Below are positions 1-7,496 of a stretch of 45,221 nt of DNA, piece after piece; position 1 is the first letter of the stretch, and each line of letters starts with the position of its first letter. The stretch comes from Burkholderiales bacterium (GTDB taxonomy: Bacteria; Pseudomonadota; Gammaproteobacteria; Burkholderiales; Burkholderiaceae_C), in contig JAUVXK010000010.1 in NCBI GenBank assembly GCA_030603635.1, forward strand, positions 1 to 45,221, read 5' to 3'. The notes beneath the pieces are model-generated. The model was not told the origin of the DNA. It ran no database searches and saw nothing but the letters and a program-made list of their open reading frames with translations. Both the position numbers and the translations under genes were made by a program.

Positions 1-155
1 CGTTCAAGAAGAACCGCCACATCGACCCGGTGCTGTTCGACCTGTTCCTGGCAAGCGGGGTCCACCGCCGCTACGCCGAGCGCTTCATGCTGCCGGAGCA
101 GATCGACGAGGTGGCGATCGAGCCTTACCTGGGGCCGGTCGAGGTTCCAGCCTGA
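1..155 (+). CDS. 3' end of probable HD-domain phosphohydrolase (partial)
   Basis: An open frame enters from the left edge and ends at TGA, leaving 50 C-terminal residues (frame begins at base 3). The visible tail contains a HIDPVLFDLFL segment followed by YAERFMLPEQIDEV. This resembles the C-terminal end of HD-type phosphohydrolases common in Burkholderiales, where a closing helix follows an 'HIDP..FD.F' element. The catalytic HD motif lies outside the window, so the assignment rests on the tail alone. The last 31 bases overlap the 3' end of the convergent DUF3717/DUF1289 gene. Confidence 0.45.
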   Translation, partial: FKKNRHIDPVLFDLFLASGVHRRYAERFMLPEQIDEVAIEPYLGPVEVPA

Positions 156-577
156 GGGCCGGTCGCCGCAACGGTTTCCACGGCCCGTTCGGCGTAGGTG
201 TTGAAGCGCCAGGCCGTGTCTTCCAGTGTGATGCGGCGCCAGGTGGACCGCTTGTCGGCCGGGCTCATCTCGGGCCAGAGTTGGACCTCGTCAAAGGTGC
301 GGCCACAGCCCTTGCAGACCTCGTCCCCCTGGCTGGTGGAGCAGATGGCGATGCAGGGCGTGTCCGGGGTGGTGTGGTACCAGTCGAGCCAGGCCGCATA
401 GGCCGCGCGCGGCATGGTGGCCGCGTCGGCGTAATCCTCGCGGTAGTAGACGAGCAGGGCGTACACCTCGGCCAGGGCGCGGATTTCGTCGGCCAGCACG
501 ATGCCGTCCGGCGACGGCTTGCGCTGACGCCAGTGGTTGATTGCGGCCTCAATGTCGGAAATGTGTATGCCAGCCAT
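125..577 (-). CDS. DUF3717 / DUF1289 domain protein
   Basis: About 150 residues. The N-terminal half (IHISDIEAAINHWR and the following region) matches the DUF3717 family found in Burkholderiales. The C-terminal half carries a DUF1289-type cysteine cluster (PCIAICSTSQ, then VCKGCGRTFDE), which probably binds a metal, followed by a W-x-x-M...W-R-R-I segment. Function is unknown. I chose the ATG giving MAGIHISD; an in-frame TTG seven codons upstream is possible, and neither has a clear Shine-Dalgarno. It lies 40 bases downstream of the M48 protease gene on the same strand and is probably co-transcribed with it. Its 3' end overlaps the convergent gene at the left edge. Confidence 0.8.
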   Translation of the reverse strand: MAGIHISDIEAAINHWRQRKPSPDGIVLADEIRALAEVYALLVYYREDYADAATMPRAAYAAWLDWYHTTPDTPCIAICSTSQGDEVCKGCGRTFDEVQLWPEMSPADKRSTWRRITLEDTAWRFNTYAERAVETVAATGPQAGTSTGPR

Positions 578-617
578 GGGGAAATTCCAGGGCGCCAATC
601 ATAGCGGGGGTAGGGAT

Positions 618-2195
618 TCAGCGTGTGTCCCGGGCCTGTTCGCGGACCAGGGCTTCGGTTTGGCGCACACGGGCGTCGAGGATGGACAGCTCGATGTGGT
701 CCACTTGGGGGGCGTTGCGGGCCATCTGCTGGGCCGCACGCAGCCGGTCCAGGGCGCCGGGGGCGTCGAGGTGGGCCAGGCGGGCCTCCGCCTCGGCACG
801 TGCGGCGCGCACGGGCTGTTGCTGGACCAGGTGCAGGCCTGCGAGTGTCTGCCAGGCCATGGCGTCCCTCGGGCGCAGACTGGTCCAAGTCTGAAGCCGT
901 TGCGTAGCCAGGCGCTGATCGTCCGCACCCAGGCGCTGCGCGGCCTGGGCGCCCAGCAGCAGGCCGGGACGGTCGGGGCCATTGAGGCCGGCACGCGCCA
1001 GTCGGGCCATGTCGTCGCGCATCGCGGGGGTGAGGGAGTCGGGGGGCTGCAGGAGCAGGACCTCCAGGTGCAGCCAGTCCAGCGCCTGCCGTGCTGCGGT
1101 GTCCGGGGGCGGTGCGGCCTGCAGCTGGCGCAGGCCTTCGAGCAGGAGCGGGGTGTCGCGCAGCCGGGCGGCGGCCAGTGTGGCGGCATAGCGCTGCCCC
1201 AGGGTGGTCGGGTCCTGCAGCGGACCCTGCGTGTTGCGCAGCGGCGCTGCCAGGGCGCGCAGCCGGTCTGCGCTCGATTCACTTAGCACCCGGGCGCGGG
1301 CTGACATCTGGGCATGGAGGTGGGCCGACACCGGGCCGTTGCCCGTGGCACGGTTTCCCGAGGCGCCCAGGTCCGGCACCCTGGCTGTCATGTCGGCGAT
1401 GCGCTCCGTGGTCAGGGGGTGGCTGCGCAGGTAGGGGAAGGCACCGTCGTCGTTCAGTCGGGAGGCCGCCTGCAGCTTGTCGAACATGGTCACGAAGCCG
1501 AGGGCGTCGAAGCCGGCTTCGGTCATGATCCCGAAGCCGATGCGGTCGGCTTCGCGCTCCATGTCGCGCGAAAAGTTGAGCTGCGACTGGATGGCCAGAG
1601 CCTGCCCACCAGCGATGGCGGCGCTGGCGATGTCAACGTTCTTGGCCGCGTTCGCAGCCAGCGCGCCGAGGATCATGGCCCCGATCACCCACGGCGTCTG
1701 CTGGTTCTGCCGGGCGATGAGCCGGGCAATGTGCCGTTGCGACACATGGCTGAGTTCATGGGCCAGCACCGAGGCGAGTTCGTCCGGTGTGGACACCACG
1801 GCGATCAGCCCCAGATAGACGCCGAGATAACCCCCGGGAAGGGCGAAGGCGTTGACGCTGCGGTCGCGGCCGATCAGGATCTCCCAGGCGAAGCGCTCGG
1901 CCAGTTCGGCCGGCATGTCGCCCCGCCGCTGGGCCGCCTCCACGAGCGGCTGCCAGATCGACTGGATATAGGCGTGCAGGACCGGATCGTCCAGATGGTC
2001 GGGGTCGCGGTAGAGGGTGCGGGCAATCTGGTCACCCAGGCGCCGTTCCTCGCTCAGCGTGAGTTCGCCGCTGTCACCCAGGGCGGGGAGGCCACGCACG
2101 GGTGGCGGCTCGGTCTGAGACCAGGCCAGAGGGGCCAGCCACAGAGGGGCAGCCACAACGAGGGGCCAGCAACGGCGCATCACCTTCAGAGACAT
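618..2195 (-). CDS. bepA: BepA-like M48 family metalloprotease with C-terminal TPR region
   Basis: A 525-residue periplasmic protease. A signal peptide ends near AWSQ (residues 24-27). The zinc site is HELSH at residues 146-150, with the distal glutamate in the EREADRIG segment around 213-220. The region after about residue 310 is Ala/Leu/Gln-rich and helical, as expected for the TPR-like tail of BepA/YfgC. In that family the enzyme helps assemble or degrade outer-membrane proteins such as LptD, acting in the periplasm. The start at residue 1 gives MSLKVMRRCW; a second Met five codons later would also leave a signal peptide. It diverges from moaC with 59 bases between them. The symbol is by family resemblance, not proven orthology. 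Confidence 0.85.
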   Translation of the reverse strand: MSLKVMRRCWPLVVAAPLWLAPLAWSQTEPPPVRGLPALGDSGELTLSEERRLGDQIARTLYRDPDHLDDPVLHAYIQSIWQPLVEAAQRRGDMPAELAERFAWEILIGRDRSVNAFALPGGYLGVYLGLIAVVSTPDELASVLAHELSHVSQRHIARLIARQNQQTPWVIGAMILGALAANAAKNVDIASAAIAGGQALAIQSQLNFSRDMEREADRIGFGIMTEAGFDALGFVTMFDKLQAASRLNDDGAFPYLRSHPLTTERIADMTARVPDLGASGNRATGNGPVSAHLHAQMSARARVLSESSADRLRALAAPLRNTQGPLQDPTTLGQRYAATLAAARLRDTPLLLEGLRQLQAAPPPDTAARQALDWLHLEVLLLQPPDSLTPAMRDDMARLARAGLNGPDRPGLLLGAQAAQRLGADDQRLATQRLQTWTSLRPRDAMAWQTLAGLHLVQQQPVRAARAEAEARLAHLDAPGALDRLRAAQQMARNAPQVDHIELSILDARVRQTEALVREQARDTR

Positions 2196-2254
2196 GGACG
2201 TATGATGCCAGCCTCTTGTAAAGATTCCGCATCCTCAAGGGTGCCCGCCAGCTC

Positions 2255-2737
2255 ATGACTGCTCCTCTTACCCATTTCGATGCCCAGGGCCAGGCCCACA
2301 TGGTCGATGTCGGGGCCAAACCGGCCACCCACCGGGTGGCACGGGCGCAGGGTCGCATATCCATGCAGCCCGAGACGTTCGCACTCGTCGCTGCCGGCAG
2401 TGCGAAGAAGGGTGACGTACTGGGGGTGGCCCGGCTGGCCGGCATCATGGCGGCCAAGAAGACCGGCGACCTCATCCCTTTGTGCCATCCGATCGCCTTG
2501 ACGCGCGTCGCCGTGGAGTTTGAAATGCAGCCCGAACAGGCCACCGTGCGCTGCCTGGCGACCGCCGAAACCGTGGGCCCCACAGGGGTGGAGATGGAAG
2601 CGCTCACCGCCGTGCAGGTCGCCCTGCTCACCATCTACGACATGTGCAAGGCGGTCGACCGGGGCATGGTGATTTCCGACGTGAAGCTGCTGGAGAAGCA
2701 CGGCGGCAAGTCGGGAAGCTTTGTGGCAGCGCAGTGA
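2255..2737 (+). CDS. moaC: Cyclic pyranopterin monophosphate synthase MoaC
   Basis: 160 residues, the usual MoaC length. It converts the MoaA product to cyclic pyranopterin monophosphate, the second step of molybdenum cofactor synthesis, in the cytoplasm. The diagnostic stretches are present: [33 protein letters not shown] and the C-terminal KSGSF. No other moa gene is adjacent, so it is a stand-alone locus here. It is divergent from the M48 protease gene. No strong Shine-Dalgarno is visible before the ATG. Confidence 0.96.
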   Translation: MTAPLTHFDAQGQAHMVDVGAKPATHRVARAQGRISMQPETFALVAAGSAKKGDVLGVARLAGIMAAKKTGDLIPLCHPIALTRVAVEFEMQPEQATVRCLATAETVGPTGVEMEALTAVQVALLTIYDMCKAVDRGMVISDVKLLEKHGGKSGSFVAAQ

Positions 2738-2828
2738 GTACACACTGACGTATCGCGTGTGGGGGCTGGCCCTACCGGTTTGGCCCATTTTTGTCCCAGC
2801 TGGCAGACGCCGACCTCCTCCCGGGGGC

Positions 2829-4976
2829 TCAGCTGTCGATCTCCTCGTCCTTGTACCGTTGCTGGATGTCCAGGATCTCCTGCTGGTGCTCGACCATGGC
2901 ATCGACGCAATCCGCATCGAGCTGGCCCGCCTGGCACATGCGCCGAAGCTCTTCCAGGGCGGCGTCGTGGCTCCAGGTGCGTTTGTAGGGCCGCAGCGCC
3001 GTCAGGGCGTCGTAGATGTCGGCCACGGTCACGATCCGGGCTTCGAGCGGGATCTCATGGCCTCGCAGCCCTTGGGGGTAGCCGCTGCCGTCGAGGTATT
3101 CGTGATGGCAGGCCACGATGTTGCGCAGGATCGGCGAGTCAGGCAGATCGTGATTGCGTGAGGGGCCCACGATGCGGTCGATGATCTCGATCCCTTTTTG
3201 CACATGGCCTTCCATGACCACCCGTTCCTCGTCGGAGAGCTTGCCGGTCTTGAGCAGCACGACGTCCGGAATCCCGATCTTGCCGACATCGTGCAGCGAT
3301 GCGAACAGGTAGATGTTTTCGATGAAATCGTCACCCAGTCCATGCTGGGGGGCCACCGCTCTGGCGATGACCCTGGAGTACCGGGCCATGCGCTCCAGGT
3401 GGGCGCCGGTTTCGAAGTCGCGCACCTCGGCCAGGTCGCGGGCGATCCGCGCTGCCTGCAGCACCGAGCGCACTGCCGCCTGTTCGCGGGAAATCGCCAT
3501 CGCGATCATGCTGCAGTACAGCACCAGATCGCGCTGGACGGTCGGGACGAATGCGGCGCGGGTCATGGAGTCGAAGAAGACGAAACCCAGGAGCCGGTCG
3601 GCGTCGTAGATGGGCACAGTAAACGAAGACCGGTAGCCTTGCTGCAGCAGCCAGCGGCTGTGCGTCGTGTCAGAACGGATAGCGTTCGCGATATCGTCCA
3701 GTACCCGGAATTCCCCCTTGCGCGCGAGCTCGTTCAGAGAGCGGCTTTCGGACAGCCGGTATTCGTGATGACCCAGAGATTCACCATGGCGTGTGCTGTG
3801 GATGAAGGTCTTGAGGATGTCGTCCTTGTCGTTGTACAGCGCGCAGGCGATGCGGTCGATGGCAGGGACGGTCTCGAGCAGACGGCGGTGCAGGGCATGC
3901 AGCCGTTCGGATAGTGTGCCGGTGGGGTCGAGCAGGGGACGGGCCGGCAACGCCGCGTGAGGGGGCTGGGATGCCGGGCTGTGCAACGATGGGTCGGGCG
4001 CCGGGGGACGTGGAGCCTGGTAGGTGGTCAGGGCACTGGCCAGCGCGTCCTGCACACGTTCGCGCAAGGTTTTGGGAGACACCACTTCGCAGGTCGCTCC
4101 GTGGCGCAGGATGTCGCCCAGCAGTTCCCGGTCGTCGCTATAGGGGACCTGGAGTTCATAGCGTCCATCCTTGAGCCAGCGACCCACCTGTTGCGGGTGC
4201 CATTGTTCGCCACTGACCCAGCGCGCCCGTTGAGCACTGAAACGCAGGCGCGCCCGCGCCTTGGGCAGCCCGGCAAAGATGCCATAGCCGCTTTGGGTGT
4301 GCGTGCGCAGGGTGGACTCGTCCACGTCGATCGCGGTTTGCTCCAGCCGACGGCTGTCGGTGATGGCGTCCACCGCGAAGCTGCGCAGCGCGTCCCGGTG
4401 GTGGCACCAGGCGTCGAGATACCAGTTGTCTCGGTAATGCACCAGTTGCTGCGGCGAAACGACGCGCTCCAGCACCTGGCCCGTCTCACGATTCATGTGC
4501 GTGATGCGCAGCCGCTGGCGGGCCAGGGTGGCGGCCGCTGCGTTGTTGAATGCGGAGGGCAGAACCTGGCGCTGGCCGGCATGCACGATGCGGATGCGCT
4601 GGGCCAGGCGCTCGCTGTCCACATCCAAGTCGTGCAGCAGTCGGCCGAGTCGCTCCTGCAAGGGGGCGATCTGGTCGGCCAGCGCCCCGGGGGCCACCCC
4701 TGCAATCAGTTGTTGCATCGTGGCCAAGGCCACCAGTTCTTCTGAAGAGAGCCACAGGCCCGGCAGTTCCTGACGGCCATGTCCGGGTTCCAGCCGGTAG
4801 CCGCCGAGTTGACGGTCATACACCACGGGGATATGCAGCTGCTCGCGCAGCTGGGCCATGTCGCGCTTGAGGGTGGCAATGGAGATACCCAGTTTCGCCA
4901 TCAGTTCCTGGGTCGGTACCGCGTGGCGGCTCAGCAACAGGCTCTTGTAGCGGTACAGCCGCTGCATGTCTTTCAT
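2829..4976 (-). CDS. WYL-type transcription factor fused to GAF and HD-GYP phosphodiesterase
   Basis: A 715-residue multidomain protein. Residues 1-60 form a DeoR/HTH_11-like winged helix. Residues about 145-222 are a WYL domain with the signature NWYLDAW at 184-190, followed by a WCX-like segment to about 318. After a Pro-rich linker (320-345) come a GAF-like domain (355-500) and a complete HD-GYP domain (505-700). Putative HD-GYP metal ligands are visible: H526, H562-D563, H591, H624-H625 and D653, with the GYP triplet at 632-634. WYL regulators bind DNA and sense nucleotides or nucleic acids; HD-GYP domains hydrolyse cyclic-di-GMP. The fusion suggests a regulator whose DNA binding is tied to cyclic-di-GMP turnover, which is inference. 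A near-perfect dyad lies 9 bases upstream of its start. Confidence 0.9.
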   Translation of the reverse strand: MKDMQRLYRYKSLLLSRHAVPTQELMAKLGISIATLKRDMAQLREQLHIPVVYDRQLGGYRLEPGHGRQELPGLWLSSEELVALATMQQLIAGVAPGALADQIAPLQERLGRLLHDLDVDSERLAQRIRIVHAGQRQVLPSAFNNAAAATLARQRLRITHMNRETGQVLERVVSPQQLVHYRDNWYLDAWCHHRDALRSFAVDAITDSRRLEQTAIDVDESTLRTHTQSGYGIFAGLPKARARLRFSAQRARWVSGEQWHPQQVGRWLKDGRYELQVPYSDDRELLGDILRHGATCEVVSPKTLRERVQDALASALTTYQAPRPPAPDPSLHSPASQPPHAALPARPLLDPTGTLSERLHALHRRLLETVPAIDRIACALYNDKDDILKTFIHSTRHGESLGHHEYRLSESRSLNELARKGEFRVLDDIANAIRSDTTHSRWLLQQGYRSSFTVPIYDADRLLGFVFFDSMTRAAFVPTVQRDLVLYCSMIAMAISREQAAVRSVLQAARIARDLAEVRDFETGAHLERMARYSRVIARAVAPQHGLGDDFIENIYLFASLHDVGKIGIPDVVLLKTGKLSDEERVVMEGHVQKGIEIIDRIVGPSRNHDLPDSPILRNIVACHHEYLDGSGYPQGLRGHEIPLEARIVTVADIYDALTALRPYKRTWSHDAALEELRRMCQAGQLDADCVDAMVEHQQEILDIQQRYKDEEIDS

Positions 4977-4984
4977 GGTCGTCT

Positions 4985-5009
4985 GATCGTATCAGGTTTT
5001 GATACGGTC
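4985..5009. promoter_or_regulatory. Candidate operator: 10-bp inverted repeat beside the WYL regulator gene
   Basis: The arms GATCGTATCA and TGATACGGTC match in 9 of 10 positions as an inverted repeat around a 5-base spacer; the inner six pairs (GTATCA/TGATAC) are perfect. It sits in the 75-base gap between the WYL-HD-GYP gene and the divergent small ORF. Regulators with a WYL domain commonly autoregulate through such repeats, so this is the obvious candidate site. Confidence 0.55.
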
Positions 5010-5051
5010 CACCCCTACGCTAGGGAGGGTTGACATACAGGAGTCGGAACC

Positions 5052-5213
5052 ATGAAAGTGATCCAGCGTTGGTGGGGTTGGCGGCAACGGGCGCGGGAGC
5101 GGGCCCAGGGCAGGTTCACGGCTGCCACTCAGGCATTGCCCGAGTGGCAGGTGCCGGCCTGCTGGCGTCGGCAGCGGTCACCAGACTGCTGGGCCTGCGG
5201 GCAGCACCGCTAG
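5052..5213 (+). CDS. Small Trp/Arg-rich ORF of unknown function
   Basis: A 53-codon frame starting MKVIQRWWGWRQRARER. A good Shine-Dalgarno (CAGGAG) lies 8 bases before the ATG. Six of its 53 residues are Trp and it is rich in Arg, with three Cys near the end. I recognise no family. It is divergent from the WYL-HD-GYP regulator and directly downstream of the dyad, the usual place for a regulator's target. It could equally be a degraded gene remnant or a leader peptide. It ends 21 bases before the convergent dehydrogenase gene. Confidence 0.3.
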   Translation: MKVIQRWWGWRQRARERAQGRFTAATQALPEWQVPACWRRQRSPDCWACGQHR

Positions 5214-5234
5214 GCCCGCAGGATCGCCATTCGC

Positions 5235-6086
5235 TCAATAGCGGTAGACGCCTCGGCCGGTCTTGCGGCCCAGGTAGCCGGCGGCCACCATTTCCTTGAG
5301 CAGCGGGCAGGGGCGGTACTTGCTGTCGTTGAACTCGGCGAAGTACACGTTCATCACCGCCAGGCACACGTCCAGGCCGATCATGTCGGCCAGAGCCAGC
5401 GGGCCGATCGGGTGGTTGCAGCCCAGCTTCATGCCGGCGTCGATGTCCTCGGCGCTGGCCAGGCCCTCGGCGAGCACGAAGAAGGCCTCATTGATCATGG
5501 GCACCAGGATGCGATTCACCACGAAACCCGGCGCGTTCCTGACCGTGATCGGCGTCTTGCCCAGTTGCAGTGCCAGGGCATGGACCGAATCGTGGGTGGC
5601 ATCGCTGGTCTGCAGGCCGCGGATGATCTCCACCAGCGCCATCATGGGCACCGGGTTGAAGAAGTGCATGCCGATGAAGCGGTCGGACCGTCCGGTGACG
5701 GCTGCCAGCTGCGTGATGCTGATGGAGCTGGTGTTGGTGGCGATCAGTGTTTCAGGGGCCAGCAGGCCGTCGAGCTGGCGCAGGATCTTGATCTTGAGCT
5801 CCAGGTTTTCGGTGGCGGCCTCGATCACCAGCTGGGCAACCTTCAGGTCGTCATATTGGGTGGAGCCTTTGATGCGCGCCAGTGCAGCGTCCTTGTCGGC
5901 CTGGGTGATCTTTTCTTTCTTGATCAGGCGGTCCAGGCTGGCGGCCACAGTGGCCAGGCCTTTCTGAACAGCGGCGTCGCTGATGTCGACCATGACAACG
6001 TTCAGGCCATTGACGGCGCACGCCTGCGCAATGCCGTTGCCCATGGTGCCGGCGCCAACGATGCCGACGGTGGTGATCTTGCTCAT
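5235..6086 (-). CDS. hbd: 3-hydroxybutyryl-CoA dehydrogenase
   Basis: 283 residues, normal for the single-domain 3-hydroxyacyl-CoA dehydrogenase family. It interconverts (S)-3-hydroxybutyryl-CoA and acetoacetyl-CoA with NAD(P), in the cytoplasm. The dinucleotide fingerprint GAGTMG is at residues 11-16. Catalytic elements are visible as NTSS (118-121), H141 in HFFNPVP and E153 in VEIIRG. The start follows an AGGAG Shine-Dalgarno. Longer in-frame readings upstream lack family similarity. It lies downstream of the phasin gene on the same strand, but a strong terminator lies within the upstream gap, so it is probably transcribed separately. The phasin neighbour suggests a link to PHB or short-chain acyl-CoA metabolism. 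Confidence 0.93.
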   Translation of the reverse strand: MSKITTVGIVGAGTMGNGIAQACAVNGLNVVMVDISDAAVQKGLATVAASLDRLIKKEKITQADKDAALARIKGSTQYDDLKVAQLVIEAATENLELKIKILRQLDGLLAPETLIATNTSSISITQLAAVTGRSDRFIGMHFFNPVPMMALVEIIRGLQTSDATHDSVHALALQLGKTPITVRNAPGFVVNRILVPMINEAFFVLAEGLASAEDIDAGMKLGCNHPIGPLALADMIGLDVCLAVMNVYFAEFNDSKYRPCPLLKEMVAAGYLGRKTGRGVYRY

Positions 6087-6174
6087 GGATATGCTCCTGG
6101 TTCTTGTGGGGAAATTGGCGGACACATTATCGTGTCCCGCAGCGTGCCTGGCTGTCGTGCATGAAGCAGGCAAG

Positions 6175-6209
6175 AAAAAACCCCGAGGGCCATGGGCGCT
6201 CGGGGTTTT
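6175..6209 (-). terminator. Rho-independent terminator of the phasin gene
   Basis: On the minus strand an 11-bp perfect stem (AAAACCCCGAG/CTCGGGGTTTT) encloses a 12-bp or shorter loop and runs into a T tract of six. It lies 18 bases past the phasin stop codon. Confidence 0.85.
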
Positions 6210-6227
6210 GCAGGGGGCGCAGGCCGA

Positions 6228-6779
6228 TCAGGCAGCGGCCTTGGAGGCCTTGGTCGGCTTGCCGGCGCTGACGGCGGTGGCCGTCACGGCGTTGAAGTTG
6301 GCTTCGGCCAGCTCGGTGGCTTGCTTGACGGCCTTCTGCACCGATTCCATGGCGGCGGTGGCGGTGGAGACCGCGTTCTTGACGGCGGCCACGGCCGACT
6401 CGGAGCCCTGGGGGGCGTTCTTGACGGCGGTGTCCACGGCCGACACGAACTGCTTCTGGGCGTCGGCAGCCTGAGCTTCGGCCAGCTTGGTGAATTCGGC
6501 ACCGATGCCGGTGGCGATGTCGTACAGGTGACGGCTGTAGGAAGCGGCCTTCTCGGCCAACGGCTGGAGGGCAGCGTTCTGCAGGGCCACCAGCTCTTGC
6601 AGGTCTTTCACGCCCATCACGGCCTGGGCGTGGTTGGCGCCTTCGTTCAGCGAAGCCTTGGCGGCTTGCAGGTTCAGCTCGTTCAGCTTCTCGACGCTGG
6701 CCAGGGCCTTGTCGCTCAGATCGAACAGGGTGGCGATCTGGGCTTTCTGGGCGGCAATGATTTGTTCAACGGTCAACAT
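6228..6779 (-). CDS. phaP: Phasin family protein (PHB granule surface protein)
   Basis: 183 residues, typical of Burkholderiales phasins. It begins MLTVEQIIAAQKAQIATLFDL, contains the phasin-type helical core (NLQAAKASLNEG, VALQNAALQPLAEKAASYSRHLYDI) and ends in an Ala/Lys-rich tail. Phasins coat polyhydroxybutyrate granules and control their size and number. The start is fixed by an AAGGAG Shine-Dalgarno. It has its own promoter, flanked by two TGC/GCA dyads that look like PhaR-type repressor sites, and its own terminator, so it is probably monocistronic and controlled by PHB level. Whether it is the major phasin of the cell cannot be told from this window. Confidence 0.93.
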   Translation of the reverse strand: MLTVEQIIAAQKAQIATLFDLSDKALASVEKLNELNLQAAKASLNEGANHAQAVMGVKDLQELVALQNAALQPLAEKAASYSRHLYDIATGIGAEFTKLAEAQAADAQKQFVSAVDTAVKNAPQGSESAVAAVKNAVSTATAAMESVQKAVKQATELAEANFNAVTATAVSAGKPTKASKAAA

Positions 6780-6857
6780 GGCAATACTCCTTGAAAAGTG
6801 ACTGACAGCAAAAAGGACTGTAGAGCGCTGTTGCGTCAAAACCGTGTCAGCCCGGTT

Positions 6858-6874
6858 ATGCTGCGCTGCAACAT
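6858..6874. promoter_or_regulatory. Candidate PhaR-type operator, promoter-proximal
   Basis: ATGCTGC-GCT-GCAACAT: 7-base arms with one mismatch around a 3-base spacer. It covers about +2 to +18 of the predicted phasin transcript. TGC-rich dyads of this kind are described for the phasin repressor PhaR in PHB producers. The assignment is inference. Confidence 0.45.
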
Positions 6875-6882
6875 TAAGGGTA

Positions 6883-6910
6883 AGTATAGGGGTTATCCCG
6901 TGGATTGCAA
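6883..6910 (-). promoter_or_regulatory. Sigma-70 promoter of the phasin gene
   Basis: On the minus strand -35 TTGCAA and -10 TATACT are separated by 16 bases. The -10 box differs from TATAAT at one position. The predicted start is near base 6876, giving a leader of roughly 97 bases. Confidence 0.7.
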
Positions 6911-6917
6911 GCCTTTT

Positions 6918-6934
6918 TTGTTGCGGTGCAGCAA
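6918..6934. promoter_or_regulatory. Candidate PhaR-type operator, upstream of -35
   Basis: TTGTTGC-GGT-GCAGCAA: same architecture and arm sequence as the promoter-proximal dyad, again with one mismatch. Centre-to-centre distance between the two is 60 bases, so the pair brackets the phasin promoter. Confidence 0.45.
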
Positions 6935-7013
6935 AAACCCGACAAACGGCGGGTTTCACAGCGGCCATCACAAAACTGTTATGGTTCGCCCTGTTTGACG
7001 TCAGGAATCCTTC

Positions 7014-7481
7014 ATGCTTTACGCCTCCCTCAAGACCCTCCACGTGCTGTCGATCGTGATTTGGATCGGTGGCATGGTGTTCGCCCATTTCTTTCTGCGG
7101 CCCGCCGCTGCGACGCTGGAGCCCTCGGTGCGGTTGACGCTCCTGCACGGTGTGCTGAAGCGGTTCTTCACCGCCATCACCTATGTGTCGCTGCTGGCCC
7201 TCTTCACCGGCTTCTGGATGATGGGGAACGTGGCCAAGACGGTGGTGCAGGCCGGTGGCGAATTTCACGCCCCGCTGGACTGGACGGTGATGGCGCTGCT
7301 CGGCACGCTGATGGTACTGATCTTCGGGCACATCCGCTTTGCGCTGTACGGTCGCCTGTCGAAGGCGGTGGCGGTGTCTGACTGGTCCACCGCCGGCGTG
7401 GCCATGGACAAGATCCGTCAGTGGGTGCTGGTCAATCTGGCTCTTGGCGTTTTCATCGTCGTCGTCACCCTGATGATGTGA
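7014..7481 (+). CDS. CopD-family integral membrane protein
   Basis: 155 residues with four hydrophobic segments (about 5-25, 50-72, 90-108 and 130-153), matching the small stand-alone CopD-like family. It begins MLYASLKTLHVLSIVIWIGG; His residues in the first and third membrane segments (H9, H20, H105) are candidate metal or haem ligands. CopD proteins are linked to copper handling, but small CopD-like proteins in Burkholderiales are mostly uncharacterised. An AGGA Shine-Dalgarno lies upstream. It is divergent from the phasin gene and stands alone; no copper-resistance partner gene is nearby. Confidence 0.82.
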   Translation: MLYASLKTLHVLSIVIWIGGMVFAHFFLRPAAATLEPSVRLTLLHGVLKRFFTAITYVSLLALFTGFWMMGNVAKTVVQAGGEFHAPLDWTVMALLGTLMVLIFGHIRFALYGRLSKAVAVSDWSTAGVAMDKIRQWVLVNLALGVFIVVVTLMM

Positions 7482-7496
7482 CGACGGCTTCCTGGT

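Noticed and set aside
2767-2792. Possible terminator after moaC (GGCC-rich repeat followed by TTTTT)
   Set aside because: The repeated TGGCCC/GGCCCA does not form a clean stem without a bulge; too weak to call.
5030-5035. TTGACA as a -35 box for the small Trp-rich ORF
   Set aside because: It lies only 16 bases before the ATG, so any transcript would start inside the ORF, and no -10 follows.
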